From contig CP076546.1 in assembly GCA_018889975.1 (NCBI GenBank), forward strand, positions 434,001-498,000: a stretch of DNA of 64,000 nucleotides. The letters are read 5' to 3'. The notes below the pieces were generated by a model. The model was not told the origin of the DNA. It saw nothing but the letters and a program-made list of their open reading frames with translations, and did no database searches. Within the stretch, counting starts at the first letter, position 1, and each line of letters opens with the position of its first letter. The position numbers and the translations under genes are program-made. This DNA is from Bacillus sp. NP157 (GTDB taxonomy: Bacteria; Pseudomonadota; Gammaproteobacteria; Xanthomonadales; Rhodanobacteraceae). Of this stretch, positions 1-9,037 are shown in pieces.

Positions 1-149
1 CCCATGTCGCCGAGCTTGGCCCAGAGGTCTTCGGGGAATAGGTTTTCGCGGTCGATACGGTCGGCGCGAGGAGCGATCTCCTTGTCGGCGAAGGCGCGGA
101 CGCTATCGCGCAGGAGGTCGAGGTCTTCGCCAAGGGAAAACGGGCGCAT
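1..149 (-). CDS. Acyl-CoA dehydrogenase, N-terminal part (probably isovaleryl-CoA dehydrogenase)
   Basis: Reading leftward from the ATG at 147-149, the first 49 codons give a helical acyl-CoA dehydrogenase N-terminus: [16 protein letters not shown], then EIAPRAD, then [13 protein letters not shown]. This is the usual opening of isovaleryl-CoA dehydrogenases of leucine breakdown, which oxidise isovaleryl-CoA to 3-methylcrotonyl-CoA and pass electrons to ETF. The rest lies beyond the left edge, so the FAD site and catalytic Glu are not visible. A role in leucine catabolism would fit the leucine dehydrogenase at 14-15 kb. The family is fairly sure and the substrate is inferred. Confidence 0.75.
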   Translation of the reverse strand, partial: MRPFSLGEDLDLLRDSVRAFADKEIAPRADRIDRENLFPEDLWAKLGDM

Positions 150-233
150 GCGTGCAACTCCGGGGAAAAGGCGGGGGAAATCACTGCCATCGTAGCGTTT
201 TGGCGCGCCCGGGCCACGGCGCGTCGCAGCAAA

Positions 234-2342
234 TCACGCCTGGGCGGCGTCGGCGATGCGGTCGTGGACGCGGACCAGCAGCAAACACTGGCGGTCGACG
301 AGGCGCAGGGTATCGCCTGCGGCGTGGGTACGTAGTGACGTGCCGACCACGAGTTCCGGGCTACCGAGCAGGGGAGCCGGGGTGCCGGCACGCAGGTGTT
401 CGGCCAGCGCGTTGAAGCCGAAGGCCACGCGGTGGGCGGTGGCATCGACGGCCTGCGCTTCCTCCGTTGCGAGGGCCTGGCGGTGCGCGCCCAGCGTGGA
501 AAGGTGCGACAGCCCGGCCTGCAGCAGGGTAAGCAGGCGCAGCGCGTGTTCGCCGTGGCCCGGGGGATGGCCTGGCTCGCCCAACAGTTCCGCGACGTTG
601 CCGGCGACCAGGGCCTGTGCCGCGTGGGCGTCGCGCCGCGCGATCCGGTAGGGCAGGTCGTCGGCCTTGCCGGTGGCGTACTGGCCGGCGATGCGCTCCA
701 GATAGCGCCCGTAGGCGAGCAGCGCGTCGGCGACCAGGTCGTCGAGGCGGCGCACGCGCCAGTCGGGCAGGACGAACCGGATCGCCACGGCCGCGACGAA
801 GGCGCCGAGCAGGGTGTCGAGCAAGCGCGGCCCGATGGCGTCGTAGCCCGCGCCCACGCGATCGAAGCAGAGCAGGACGAACAGGGTGATGGCGCCCGTG
901 GCCAGCGCGTAGCGGCGCAGGCGAAAGGCGAAGAAGGCGGCACCGGTCGCGACCAGCACGGGCAGGCGCCAGTCGCCGCCCGGCAAGGCGCGCAGCAAGG
1001 CCCAGCCGAGCAGCAGGCCGGCCGTGGTGCCGACGATGCGCTGGACGAAACGACGCCGCGTCGCGCCGTAGCCCGGCTGGCAGACGAACAACGTCGTCAG
1101 CAGGATCCAGTAACCGTGCAGGGGATGCAGCGCCAGCATGATCAGGTAGCCACCGAGCATGCCGATCGACAGGCGCATGGCGTGGCGAAAATGCATCGAA
1201 CGCCGGTTCAGCCGCAGGCGGACGCGGCGCATGGCGTCGGCCACGGAGGAGGGTTCGCCGCCTTGCAGGGCGATATCGCCGTCGCCGCGCAGGCTGCCTT
1301 CGTCTTCGATCAGCGCCTGCAGGCCTTCCATGTTGGTGAGCAGGGCCGCCAGTGCATCGTCCAGTGCGGGGTCGTCGCCCGGGCCGCGCTGGCGATGGGC
1401 GAGTGCGTCACGCAGGTCGTCCAGCGCCGCACGTGGCAGCGCGATCGACGTGAGCGGGGCGATCCGGCGAATGGCGTCGGCACGCTCGCGGCAGGCCAGC
1501 GCCTGCAGGCGCAGCAGTCGTCCGAAACGGAACATGACGTCGCTGTGGTACAGCGCGTTGGCCAGCTCATCGTACGGATAGTGCGACGAGGTAATCCGTT
1601 CGTGGATGTCCTGGGCGACGAAGAACATCGCCAGCCGCGAAGCAAGGCGACCGCGTGGCTGGCGCCGGCCGATGCGGTCGAACAGGGCGACGCGTGCTTC
1701 GGTCAGCGCCTGCACGGTGCGCTGGTTGCGCCGGGAGAAGTCCAGCGCAAGGGCATCGTGGTCGAGGCCGCGGACCGGTTCGAATTGCGCGGCCTTCGCT
1801 TCGATCAGCGTCGCCAGCGATTCGAACAGGCGAGCGAGCGCATGGCGGACCGCACGCTGCGGCGCGAGTGCGCTCCAGGCCAGCGACAACGCGCCGTACC
1901 AGGCTGCGCCGGAAAGCAGGGCGATCGTGTCCGCCGCACCATGGCTTCCGCCGGCGTCCGAGGCGATCATCGTGTAGACGGCGAGGATCAGCGTAGCCGT
2001 GGCGATGGTGGCGTAGCGGCCGCTGGCGGCACCGAGCATGACCAGCAGGAAGGTACCGACCGGGAGGAGCATCGCGAACGCCACGGGCGTGCCTATCGCT
2101 GCCTTCACCGCCGTGGCAGCCAGCGCGAAGCAGGCCAGGGTGACCACCAGCCCACGCAGGCGACCAGGCAGTGCGTCGTCTGTCTCGGCAAGTGCACAGG
2201 CGATGGCGCCGAGCAAGGCAGGGACGATCGCGTCGGCCGGGCCGTGCCAGGTGCACCAGGCTGTCACGCCCGCGAGTGCGAGGCATACGCGCAGCACATC
2301 GGCGAAACGGTCGGACTCGGCGAGGTGGCGAAGCGGCATCAT
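234..2342 (-). CDS. FUSC/YccS-type inner-membrane protein
   Basis: A 702-residue membrane protein with the FUSC (fusaric acid resistance/aromatic acid exporter) architecture: one block of hydrophobic segments in about residues 15-160, a long soluble helical domain, a second membrane block at about 390-530, and a cytoplasmic tail. Relatives (YccS, YhfK, AaeB) include exporters of hydroxybenzoates and other aromatic acids. Its start is only 34 bases after the stop of the Sel1-like gene, so it may be the last gene of the pigment operon. Export of a hydroxybenzoate-like intermediate is a reasonable guess, but the sequence does not show the substrate. Confidence 0.8.
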   Translation of the reverse strand: MMPLRHLAESDRFADVLRVCLALAGVTAWCTWHGPADAIVPALLGAIACALAETDDALPGRLRGLVVTLACFALAATAVKAAIGTPVAFAMLLPVGTFLLVMLGAASGRYATIATATLILAVYTMIASDAGGSHGAADTIALLSGAAWYGALSLAWSALAPQRAVRHALARLFESLATLIEAKAAQFEPVRGLDHDALALDFSRRNQRTVQALTEARVALFDRIGRRQPRGRLASRLAMFFVAQDIHERITSSHYPYDELANALYHSDVMFRFGRLLRLQALACRERADAIRRIAPLTSIALPRAALDDLRDALAHRQRGPGDDPALDDALAALLTNMEGLQALIEDEGSLRGDGDIALQGGEPSSVADAMRRVRLRLNRRSMHFRHAMRLSIGMLGGYLIMLALHPLHGYWILLTTLFVCQPGYGATRRRFVQRIVGTTAGLLLGWALLRALPGGDWRLPVLVATGAAFFAFRLRRYALATGAITLFVLLCFDRVGAGYDAIGPRLLDTLLGAFVAAVAIRFVLPDWRVRRLDDLVADALLAYGRYLERIAGQYATGKADDLPYRIARRDAHAAQALVAGNVAELLGEPGHPPGHGEHALRLLTLLQAGLSHLSTLGAHRQALATEEAQAVDATAHRVAFGFNALAEHLRAGTPAPLLGSPELVVGTSLRTHAAGDTLRLVDRQCLLLVRVHDRIADAAQA

Positions 2343-2376
2343 GGCCCTAGCTTAGCGGCAGGATGCGTCCCGCGCG

Positions 2377-2886
2377 TCAGGGCCCTCGCGCCGCCTGGAA
2401 TCGGCCGAATTCACGCCCGACGTCCCGCACCTTGATGTCCTTGCCTTCCCGAAAGAACAACTGTTCGAGCCACTTCGCCGCCTCCAGGTCGCCTAGCAGG
2501 AAGGCGCGAAGGTAGTAACGGGCGGCCAGGTTGAAGTTCTTGCGGACACCCCAGCCGTTGTAATACGACACGCCCAGGTCGCTGCACGCCGCAGCGACGT
2601 TCTTCTCCGCAGCGACTTTCAGCATCTGGTTACCCATGCGTATGTTGCGTGGCACATGCGTGCCATGCAGATACCAGGTCGCCAGCGCATAGATCGACAA
2701 GCCATCGCCATCTTCGGCCGCATGGCGCAGTAGCTCATAAGCGTCTGTCAGGTCGCCGCCACGACGGGCGATGCGCAATGCCTTCGCATAACGCGGATCC
2801 GTGGCATTCGTCGCCGTATACGCGCTATCGATCGGCCGGGGAATCAGGCCAGCGTGTTCGGTTCCACCCGGGTGCGCTTTTTTCAT
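2377..2886 (-). CDS. Small Sel1-like repeat protein
   Basis: A 169-residue soluble protein without a signal peptide. From about residue 60 it carries helical repeats of the Sel1/TPR type: an ALATWYLHGTHVPRN unit, then CSDLGVSYYNGWGVRKN followed by a third helix pair ending in AAKWLEQLF. Sel1 repeats bind proteins, and nothing shows the partner here. It starts 21 bases after the ketoreductase stop and ends 34 bases before the FUSC gene start, all on the same strand, so it is probably co-transcribed with the pigment genes. No catalytic motif is visible. Confidence 0.7.
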   Translation of the reverse strand: MKKAHPGGTEHAGLIPRPIDSAYTATNATDPRYAKALRIARRGGDLTDAYELLRHAAEDGDGLSIYALATWYLHGTHVPRNIRMGNQMLKVAAEKNVAAACSDLGVSYYNGWGVRKNFNLAARYYLRAFLLGDLEAAKWLEQLFFREGKDIKVRDVGREFGRFQAARGP

Positions 2887-2907
2887 CGTGCGGGTCGCCC
2901 GATCGCG

Positions 2908-3636
2908 TTAGCAGAGGCCGCCGTTGACCGCGAGTACCTGGCGGGTGATGTAGCCTGCATCCGGGCTCATCAGGAAGCGCACGGCGGCTGCGACTTCTTC
3001 CGGTGTGCCGCTGCGTTCCATGGGAATCACCTTCAGGATCTGCTCCACCGGCACTTCCGGCTCGAGCATGTCGGTATCGATCAAACCCGGCGCAACGCAG
3101 TTCACGGTGATCTTGCGCTTGGCCAGTTCCACCGCGAGCGCCTTGGCAGCACCGATCACGCCCGCCTTGGATGCGCTGTAGTTGACCTGCCCGCGATTGC
3201 CGATCATGCCTGACACCGAGGTGATGCAGACGATGCGCCCGGCGGCGCGGCGCCTGATCATCGGCATCACCAGCGGGTGCAGCACGTTGTAGAAGCCGTC
3301 GAGGTTGGTCCGCAGCACCTGATCCCAGTCGTCTGACGACAGGCCGGGGAACGCACCGTCGCGGGTCAGGCCAGCGTTGCACACCACGCCGTAATACGCG
3401 CCGTTCGCGGCGACGTCCGCTTCCAGCGCTGCTGCGGTCGCGGCACGGTCGGCCACGTCGAACTGCAGTACGCGGGACTGGCGTCCGCGCGCGAGGATGT
3501 CGGCCTGCACGGCCTCGGCCTCGTCGCGGCGGGACCGGCAGTGGACCACGATGTCGTGGCCGGCATCCGCCAGGGCAAGCGCGATGGCGCGGCCGATGCC
3601 GCGGCTGGAGCCGGTAACGAGGACGGTCTGGGTCAT
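2908..3636 (-). CDS. 3-ketoacyl-ACP reductase of the aryl-polyene cluster (FabG/ApeQ-like)
   Basis: A 242-residue short-chain dehydrogenase/reductase. The NADP-binding motif TGSSRGIGRA is at residues 8-17, and the catalytic Ser-Tyr-Lys set lies in ITSVSG and YSASKAG. In aryl-polyene assembly this enzyme reduces the beta-keto group after each condensation, before dehydration to the next conjugated double bond. Its ATG overlaps the stop of the upstream dehydratase by 4 bases (ATGA). General fatty-acid FabG is the alternative, but the position inside the pigment operon favours the dedicated role. Confidence 0.88.
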   Translation of the reverse strand: MTQTVLVTGSSRGIGRAIALALADAGHDIVVHCRSRRDEAEAVQADILARGRQSRVLQFDVADRAATAAALEADVAANGAYYGVVCNAGLTRDGAFPGLSSDDWDQVLRTNLDGFYNVLHPLVMPMIRRRAAGRIVCITSVSGMIGNRGQVNYSASKAGVIGAAKALAVELAKRKITVNCVAPGLIDTDMLEPEVPVEQILKVIPMERSGTPEEVAAAVRFLMSPDAGYITRQVLAVNGGLC

Positions 3637-4106
3637 GGTGCGGTTCCGGTGGGATCGAGGTTGTTGCGTGGATCGAGGAAAGGGGTGGGGTCCGGCGGAC
3701 TGAACACGGTGAGCCGGGCCTCGGCGTGCACGCCGCCGCCGTCGACCTGGCAGGCGAACGAGGCCATGCCGTCATCGTCGTGGAAGGTGCGCACGGCTTC
3801 CACCCGCAGGCGCGTGCCCGGCGGGAACACATCCGCATCCGCACGATAGGCGCGCGTGCCGAGCAGGAAGCCCGGGCGCACGTCGCCGCCGTCGGCCAGC
3901 ACTTGGCAGCCGTTCCACGCTGCGACGGTCTGCGCCATCAGTTCCACCCCAGCCCACGCCGGCAGGCCATCCAGCGTGACTTCGGCGTCGCCGCGGCGCA
4001 CGGTGCGCTCGCAGACGATCCGGTCGGCACTCCACTCCACCACGGCATCGATCCAGATCATGCGGCCGGCGTGGGGAAGCAGCTGTTCGATTGGCCAGTG
4101 GCTCAT
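3633..4106 (-). CDS. Hotdog-fold 3-hydroxyacyl-ACP dehydratase (ApeP-like)
   Basis: A 157-residue single hotdog domain with the opening LLPHAGRMIWIDAVVEW and the central helix motif LPAWAGVELMAQTVAAWNG, as in FabZ-like dehydratases of aryl-polyene clusters. It should remove water from the 3-hydroxyacyl-ACP to give the trans double bond. This is the second dehydratase-type domain of the cluster; the other is the C-terminal domain of the gene at 4536-5747. It overlaps both neighbours by 4 bases, a sign of tight translational coupling. Confidence 0.8.
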   Translation of the reverse strand: MSHWPIEQLLPHAGRMIWIDAVVEWSADRIVCERTVRRGDAEVTLDGLPAWAGVELMAQTVAAWNGCQVLADGGDVRPGFLLGTRAYRADADVFPPGTRLRVEAVRTFHDDDGMASFACQVDGGGVHAEARLTVFSPPDPTPFLDPRNNLDPTGTAP

Positions 4107-4546
4107 GGGACGATGCCTTCGCGGGCGAGGCGACGCTCCACGTCATCGATGAACACGCCCGGCGAAACCAGCTGCATCTCGCCATCCGCCAGCCGTACGG
4201 CGACCTGGACGGTGCTGGCGCGGGTGAGGCGCTCGCCCGTCGTCGCGTCGCTTACGCTGTAATGGATCTTCAGCCGGTTTTCCCATTCGACCAGTTCCGC
4301 GCGCACGCGTAGCGGCTGGCCGAAGCGCGCGGCCTGCACGTAGCGCAGCTGCAGGTCGATGATCGGCCAGGCGAAGCCGGTTTCCTTCATCCTCACGTAG
4401 TTGTGGCCGACGTCGTCGAGCAATGCGCAGCGGGCGATTTCCAGGTATTTGACGTAGTGGCCGTGCCAGACGATCTCGAGCGAGTCGACGTCGAAGAACG
4501 GCACTACCAGCTCGACCTCGGCCGAAAGCACGCCTTTACCGCGCAT
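4103..4546 (-). CDS. Acyl-CoA/ACP thioesterase, 4-hydroxybenzoyl-CoA thioesterase family (ApeK-like)
   Basis: A 147-residue hotdog protein. The stretch FFDVDSLEIVWHGHYVKYLE matches the active-site region of YbgC/4-hydroxybenzoyl-CoA thioesterases, where an Asp near the N-terminus acts on the thioester. In aryl-polyene clusters such an enzyme is thought to release or edit the acyl chain. I chose the ATG at 4546, which gives the normal family N-terminus and overlaps the upstream stop by 11 bases. Longer reading to 4672 is low-complexity shadow of the upstream gene. Its stop overlaps the dehydratase start. Confidence 0.8.
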   Translation of the reverse strand: MRGKGVLSAEVELVVPFFDVDSLEIVWHGHYVKYLEIARCALLDDVGHNYVRMKETGFAWPIIDLQLRYVQAARFGQPLRVRAELVEWENRLKIHYSVSDATTGERLTRASTVQVAVRLADGEMQLVSPGVFIDDVERRLAREGIVP

Positions 4547-5747
4547 GGGTGGTGCCCTCGCTGGGTCCGACGTGCAGATAGGCCGACGAACACGTTGCAT
4601 CCACCGTGCGATAGGTGAAGTGCAGGCGGCCGCGCGCCGGGTCATGGCGCAGGCGGAGTTCGACGCGGTCACCGGGGCGCAGCAGGCGCTGGAACTTCAG
4701 CTGGTCGACGGAACGACATGTCGCCGGCGTACCCAGCCGCGGGCTGGCGAACTCGAGCGCCCACGCAATCTGCAGCACGCCGGGTAACACCGGTGCATCC
4801 GGGAAGTGGTCGGCGAAGCAAGCCAGGTCCAGCGGCAGTTCGAGCGAAAGTACGTGGGTGTCGCCCTCGACCTGCTCGGACAGGACACTGGCGATGCGCG
4901 GCAACGGCGACTGCAGCAGCAGGTCGATGCAGCTCGGATCGGGCAGGGTGTCGACGAAGCGCCACGCCAGCGGGGTCGACAAGGCATCGTCGCCCGCCGC
5001 GTGCTGGCCCAGTTCGCTGACCAGCCCCGCGCGACCGTGGCGCAGCAGCGCCATGCGACCCGCCGGTGAAAGCGCCACGATCATCCCCGGCGCCTGGTTT
5101 TCCGCATGCCCGCCCACCGCGGCCGCGACCCATGGGTGCGACGCAAGGCGACCGGCGGCAAGGGTCATCGGCGCGGCACGCAGGCGCCGGCGCATGCGCT
5201 GGCGGCATACCCACTCCACCGCGAACAGCGAGCCCATGACCAGGTAAGCGAGCACGCCGTTATAGAACGTCCACCACGACATCGGCCCCCAGGCGGCGAG
5301 CAACGCCGACACGCTGCCGTTCGCGGCGAAAAACACCACCCATACCCAGGTGACCTTGCGCGTGTAGGCGACGGCCGCCAGTGGCAGCTCGGGTTCGAGC
5401 AGGCGGGCGAAGCGTTCGATCATCGGGGGCCCGAAGCGCAGGCTCAGGCCGAACGCAGCGAACAGCAGCGCACAGATGAGGCTGGGGTACCAGCGCAGCA
5501 GGCGTTCGTGGCCGCCGAGCGCGAGAACCGCACAGTAGGCGAGCATGATCGCCAGCATCCAGCGGCCGCCCGGCTGGTGCACCAGGGCCGGTGCGCGGAT
5601 GAGCCACAGCGCGCCGAGGATCAGGCCGAACACGGGCGGCGAAACGTGGTCGCTGCCGAAGTACACGATGAACGGATAAAGCAGGCCGACCGCGACCAGC
5701 AGGAGGTTGGTGAGCTTGCCCGGGGCCTTGTGCTGGCGGGCGATCAT
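4536..5747 (-). CDS. Fusion: COG4648-type membrane domain + AMP-ligase tail remnant + ApeI-like dehydratase
   Basis: A 403-residue protein in three parts. Residues 1-190 are a multi-pass membrane domain of the kind that is a separate gene (ApeG type) in other aryl-polyene clusters. Residues about 199-275 resemble only the C-terminal subdomain of the cluster's acyl-CoA/ACP ligase (LASHPWV, then VALSPAGRMALLRHGRAGL, then AWRFVDTLP). The PxxxxGK-type catalytic loop expected after DALP is replaced by DPSCIDLLL, and the large ATP-binding domain is missing. Residues about 290-403 are a hotdog dehydratase with HFPDAPVLPGVLQIAWA (His314). It looks like an in-frame deletion fusion of three genes. The start overlaps the upstream stop (ATGA). 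Parts one and three are clear; the ligase origin of the middle is inferred from pattern memory. Confidence 0.8.
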   Translation of the reverse strand: MIARQHKAPGKLTNLLLVAVGLLYPFIVYFGSDHVSPPVFGLILGALWLIRAPALVHQPGGRWMLAIMLAYCAVLALGGHERLLRWYPSLICALLFAAFGLSLRFGPPMIERFARLLEPELPLAAVAYTRKVTWVWVVFFAANGSVSALLAAWGPMSWWTFYNGVLAYLVMGSLFAVEWVCRQRMRRRLRAAPMTLAAGRLASHPWVAAAVGGHAENQAPGMIVALSPAGRMALLRHGRAGLVSELGQHAAGDDALSTPLAWRFVDTLPDPSCIDLLLQSPLPRIASVLSEQVEGDTHVLSLELPLDLACFADHFPDAPVLPGVLQIAWALEFASPRLGTPATCRSVDQLKFQRLLRPGDRVELRLRHDPARGRLHFTYRTVDATCSSAYLHVGPSEGTTHAR

Positions 5748-6532
5748 GCGGGCAATTCCATGGCGTAGAGGCGATGCAGGTGTTCGTTGAGCCGGCGCGA
5801 GGCGATCGGCGCCGGGGTGTCGGTGCTGAATGACGCGACCTCGATGTCGTCGCCCACGCGCAGGTGCATGTGTACGCGCCGGTGCGGGACGCGATACCAG
5901 GGCTCGGCCTTGGTGAGCGTGGTCGGCACCACCGTGATGAAGACCGGCGTGACGACGCTGGCGCCGCGCACGGCGATCGCCGCCGCGCCGCGGTGGAACA
6001 CCGGTGGCTGGCCCGGCGTGGTCCGCGTGCCCTCGGGAAAGACGATCAGGGTCTGGCCTTCGCGCAGCACGTCGGCGGCACGATCGAGCATGTCGGCGCT
6101 GCCGTCGTTGCTGATGTACTCGGCGACGCTGACTGGCCCGCGCATGAAGGGGTTCTTCCACAGGCCGTGTTTCACGATGCAGTTCGCATCCGGCACGTGG
6201 CCGATCAGGAACACCACGTCGATCAGCGACGGATGGTTGGCGACGATCATCTGGCCTGGGCGACCCAGCTTTTCCAGCCCCTCGAAGCGGTAGTGGACGA
6301 CACCGGTGCGAAACATGAATTGCGAGTGCAGCCAGAACGCCCGGCCCACCGTGCGTCGGGCGCGGCGGCGACGCACCGGCAACGGCGCGGGCCAGTGCAT
6401 CACCACCGGCAGCACCAGCACGCGCAGCACCAGCCCGCCCAGCCCGAACAGGGCGAACGACAGGGCGGTGCAGGCGAATCGCCACGGCCAGGCGTCCTGG
6501 CGGCGCGTCGTCATGTCGGCGGCGAGGTGCAT
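5744..6532 (-). CDS. Lysophospholipid-type acyltransferase of the aryl-polyene cluster
   Basis: A membrane-anchored PlsC-family acyltransferase of about 262 residues. It has an N-terminal hydrophobic segment, the HX4D motif in ANHPSLIDV and the second-substrate motif FPEGTRT. Such enzymes probably attach the polyene acyl chain to its lipid anchor. Three ATGs are possible (6571, 6532, 6514); none has a strong ribosome-binding site. 6532 is preferred because it lies just after the ketosynthase stop (6540), while 6571 would overlap that gene by 32 bases. The end overlaps the fusion gene by 4 bases. Confidence 0.85.
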   Translation of the reverse strand: MHLAADMTTRRQDAWPWRFACTALSFALFGLGGLVLRVLVLPVVMHWPAPLPVRRRRARRTVGRAFWLHSQFMFRTGVVHYRFEGLEKLGRPGQMIVANHPSLIDVVFLIGHVPDANCIVKHGLWKNPFMRGPVSVAEYISNDGSADMLDRAADVLREGQTLIVFPEGTRTTPGQPPVFHRGAAAIAVRGASVVTPVFITVVPTTLTKAEPWYRVPHRRVHMHLRVGDDIEVASFSTDTPAPIASRRLNEHLHRLYAMELPA

Positions 6533-6539
6533 GCGATGC

Positions 6540-7781
6540 TCAGGCCTGGCTGTGGGCGGATCCGGGGTCATGGTAGCGCCGGATGACCAGCGCCGCGCAG
6601 CTGCCGCCGAAGCCGAAACTGTTGGTCAGCACGGCTTCGATCGTGGCGTCGCGTTCGCCGTCGAGCAGCGGGGCCTCGGCGAAGGCTTCGTCCGCCTCGG
6701 CTGGGGCGGCGCCGGCCAGCAGCACGCCGTGCTCGATCATGCCGATGCACGCGATGGCATCCAGTGCGCCGGAGGCCGCGGGCGCATGCCCGGTCAGGCC
6801 CTTGATCGACGACATCCACGGCACCGGCTGGCCGCGGTCGCCGAACACGCGACGCAGGGCCTGCCATTCGGCGAGGTCGCCGTGGAGGGTGGCGCAGGCG
6901 TGGGTATTCACGTAGTCCGGGATCACGCCGGCGAGGTCGATCGCCTGGTGCATGGCTTCGGCCATGCCGTCCGCATGCGGATTGACCATGCCCTCGGGAT
7001 CCGATGCGGCACCGTAGCCGGCCATCTCGGCCAGGATGGTGGCGCCCCGCGCGAGCGCATGGTCGAGCGATTCCAGCACCAGCACGCCGGCGCCGCCACC
7101 GAGCACAATGCCGTCGCGATCCGCGGCATAGGGCGTGGACACCGCCCCGCCGGCGACGCTGGTGGTGGACAGCGCGTTCATCACGTCGAAGCACATGGAG
7201 GCCTTGTCGTGCAGTTCCTCGGCGCCGCCGCAGACAACGATCTCCTGGCGGCCGAGCTGGATCAGCTCCATCGCCTGGCCGATCGCGTGGGTGGCGCTGG
7301 TGCAGGCCGAGCCGACCGTGAAGCCGCGGCCACCGAAGCCAAACGCGTGGATCAACGTCGCGGCAATGGCGCTGCCCATGCTGCGCGGGACGATGAACGG
7401 AGACAGCCGGCCATAGCCCTTCGCATGGAACACCTCCAGCCCGGCTTCGTATTCGGAGAGCGCGGCCGAGCCGCCCATGACGATGCCGACATCGCGCTCG
7501 CGGACCCGCGCTTCGTCGATGCCCGCTTCGGCCAGCGCTTCGCGGGTGGCATGCCACGCGTATTCCGCGGCCTGGGGGAAGTAACGACGCAGCTTGCGCG
7601 GCGGCGGGGCGAGGTCGCCGAGGTCCACCGGTGCCGCGGTACGGCAGCGCATGCCCAGCGCGGCGTACCCGGGCATGTCGCGAAAGCCCCTGCGCCCGGC
7701 GCGCAAGCCGTCGAACAGGGCCGCGCGGCCTGCGCCGAGGCAGGACACGGCGCCCATGCCGGTCACGACCACACGCCGCAT
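6540..7781 (-). CDS. Beta-ketoacyl-ACP synthase, second of two (FabF-like)
   Basis: A 413-residue thiolase-fold condensing enzyme. The nucleophilic Cys160 lies in GSACTSATHAIG, the first catalytic His in NTHACATLHGD and the second in GLTGHAPAASG, followed by NSFGFGG. All three active-site residues are therefore present, so this is not a degenerate chain-length factor by sequence, although the first His context (ACATLHGD in place of GTGTxxGD) is unusual. The ATG at 7781 overlaps the stop of the other ketosynthase by one base (TAATG). The pair probably works as a heterodimer that extends the polyene with malonyl-ACP. Confidence 0.88.
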   Translation of the reverse strand: MRRVVVTGMGAVSCLGAGRAALFDGLRAGRRGFRDMPGYAALGMRCRTAAPVDLGDLAPPPRKLRRYFPQAAEYAWHATREALAEAGIDEARVRERDVGIVMGGSAALSEYEAGLEVFHAKGYGRLSPFIVPRSMGSAIAATLIHAFGFGGRGFTVGSACTSATHAIGQAMELIQLGRQEIVVCGGAEELHDKASMCFDVMNALSTTSVAGGAVSTPYAADRDGIVLGGGAGVLVLESLDHALARGATILAEMAGYGAASDPEGMVNPHADGMAEAMHQAIDLAGVIPDYVNTHACATLHGDLAEWQALRRVFGDRGQPVPWMSSIKGLTGHAPAASGALDAIACIGMIEHGVLLAGAAPAEADEAFAEAPLLDGERDATIEAVLTNSFGFGGSCAALVIRRYHDPGSAHSQA

Positions 7782-9037
7782 TAGCGGTGCGCCCTGAAGA
7801 TCAGCGATGTGTTGATGCCACCGAACGCAAAGTTGTTGTTCATCACGATGTCGGTCTGGATCTCGCGGCCTTCGCCGGTGAGGTAGTCCAACGCCGCGCA
7901 CTCGGCGTCGGGTGCGTCGAGGTTGATGGTGGGCGCGAACCAGCCGCGACGCATCATCTCGATCGCCCACCACGATTCCAGCGCGCCGCATGCGCCCAGC
8001 GTATGGCCGACGTAGCTCTTCATCGAACTGATCGGCACCGCGCCGCCGAGCACGTCGTGCGTCGCGTGGCTTTCGGCGACGTCGCCGCGGTCGGTGGCCG
8101 TGCCGTGCGCGCTCACATACCCCACCTCGCTCGCGGCGATGCCTGCATCGTCCAGCGCCATGCGCATCGCGGCGGCCATCGTTTCGCGGGTGGGCTGGGT
8201 GATGTGCGCACCGTCGGAGTTGGTGCCGAAGCCGATCACCTCGGCGTAGATGCGTGCGCCGCGCGCGACGGCATGTTCGTACTCCTCGAGCACGAGGGTG
8301 GCGGCGCCTTCGCCCACGACGAGGCCATCGCGCTTGCCATCGAACGGCCGCGGCGTGAGCCCGGGCGTATCGTTGCGCGTGCTGGTGGCGAACAGCGTAT
8401 CGAACACGGCCGCGCCCGGGCCGGAAAGCTCTTCGGCGCCTCCACAGAGCATCAGTTGCTGCTTGCCCTGCTGGATCGCCTCGTAGCCATAGCCGATCGC
8501 CTGGCTGCCCGAAGTGCACGCGCTGGACGTGGTGATGACGCGGCCCTTCAGCCCGAAGAACACGCCGACGTTCACCGCCGTAGTGTGCGCCATCATCTGG
8601 ATGTAGCTGGTGGCGGTCACGCCCTGCATCGAGCCGGTCTCGAGCATCCGGCCCACCGTGCGCGCCGGTTCGATGCTGCCGCCGGACGAGCCGTAGGCCA
8701 CGCCCATGCGTCCGTCACGGATGCGCTCGTCGTCGAGCAACCCGGCATCGGCGAGTGCGCGTTCGCTTGCCGCGGTGGCCAGCAACGCGACGCGGCCCAT
8801 CGAACGGGTGTGCTTGCGCGACCAGTGCGAGGGCGTGGCGAAATCGTCCACCGGCACGCCGAGGCGGCCGTTCAATGCATCGAAGTAATCCCATTCGCCC
8901 ATCCGCCGCACCGCATTGCGGAACTCGCGGAGGCGCGGCTCGATGCTAGCCCAGTCGTGGCCCAGCGGCGTGATGCCGCCGAAGCCGGTGACGACGACGC
9001 GCTTCAGGGCGCGGCTGGCGTGTGCCGAGGTGTTCAT
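7781..9037 (-). CDS. Beta-ketoacyl-ACP synthase, first of two (FabF-like)
   Basis: A 418-residue KAS II-type condensing enzyme with Cys174 in SSACTSGSQAIG, His in SAHGTATDRGD, His in SYVGHTLGACG and the terminal NNFAFGG loop. The complete Cys-His-His triad implies real condensation activity. Together with the next gene it forms the paired ketosynthases typical of aryl-polyene and xanthomonadin clusters. It is coupled to the MMPL gene by a 4-base ATGA overlap and to the second ketosynthase by TAATG. Confidence 0.9.
   Translation of the reverse strand: MNTSAHASRALKRVVVTGFGGITPLGHDWASIEPRLREFRNAVRRMGEWDYFDALNGRLGVPVDDFATPSHWSRKHTRSMGRVALLATAASERALADAGLLDDERIRDGRMGVAYGSSGGSIEPARTVGRMLETGSMQGVTATSYIQMMAHTTAVNVGVFFGLKGRVITTSSACTSGSQAIGYGYEAIQQGKQQLMLCGGAEELSGPGAAVFDTLFATSTRNDTPGLTPRPFDGKRDGLVVGEGAATLVLEEYEHAVARGARIYAEVIGFGTNSDGAHITQPTRETMAAAMRMALDDAGIAASEVGYVSAHGTATDRGDVAESHATHDVLGGAVPISSMKSYVGHTLGACGALESWWAIEMMRRGWFAPTINLDAPDAECAALDYLTGEGREIQTDIVMNNNFAFGGINTSLIFRAHR

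Noticed and set aside
396-2435. Long open frame opposite the FUSC gene
   Set aside because: GC-rich codon positions keep the antisense frame open; the product is low-complexity Gln/Arg/Gly without family motifs, while the minus strand encodes a clear membrane protein.
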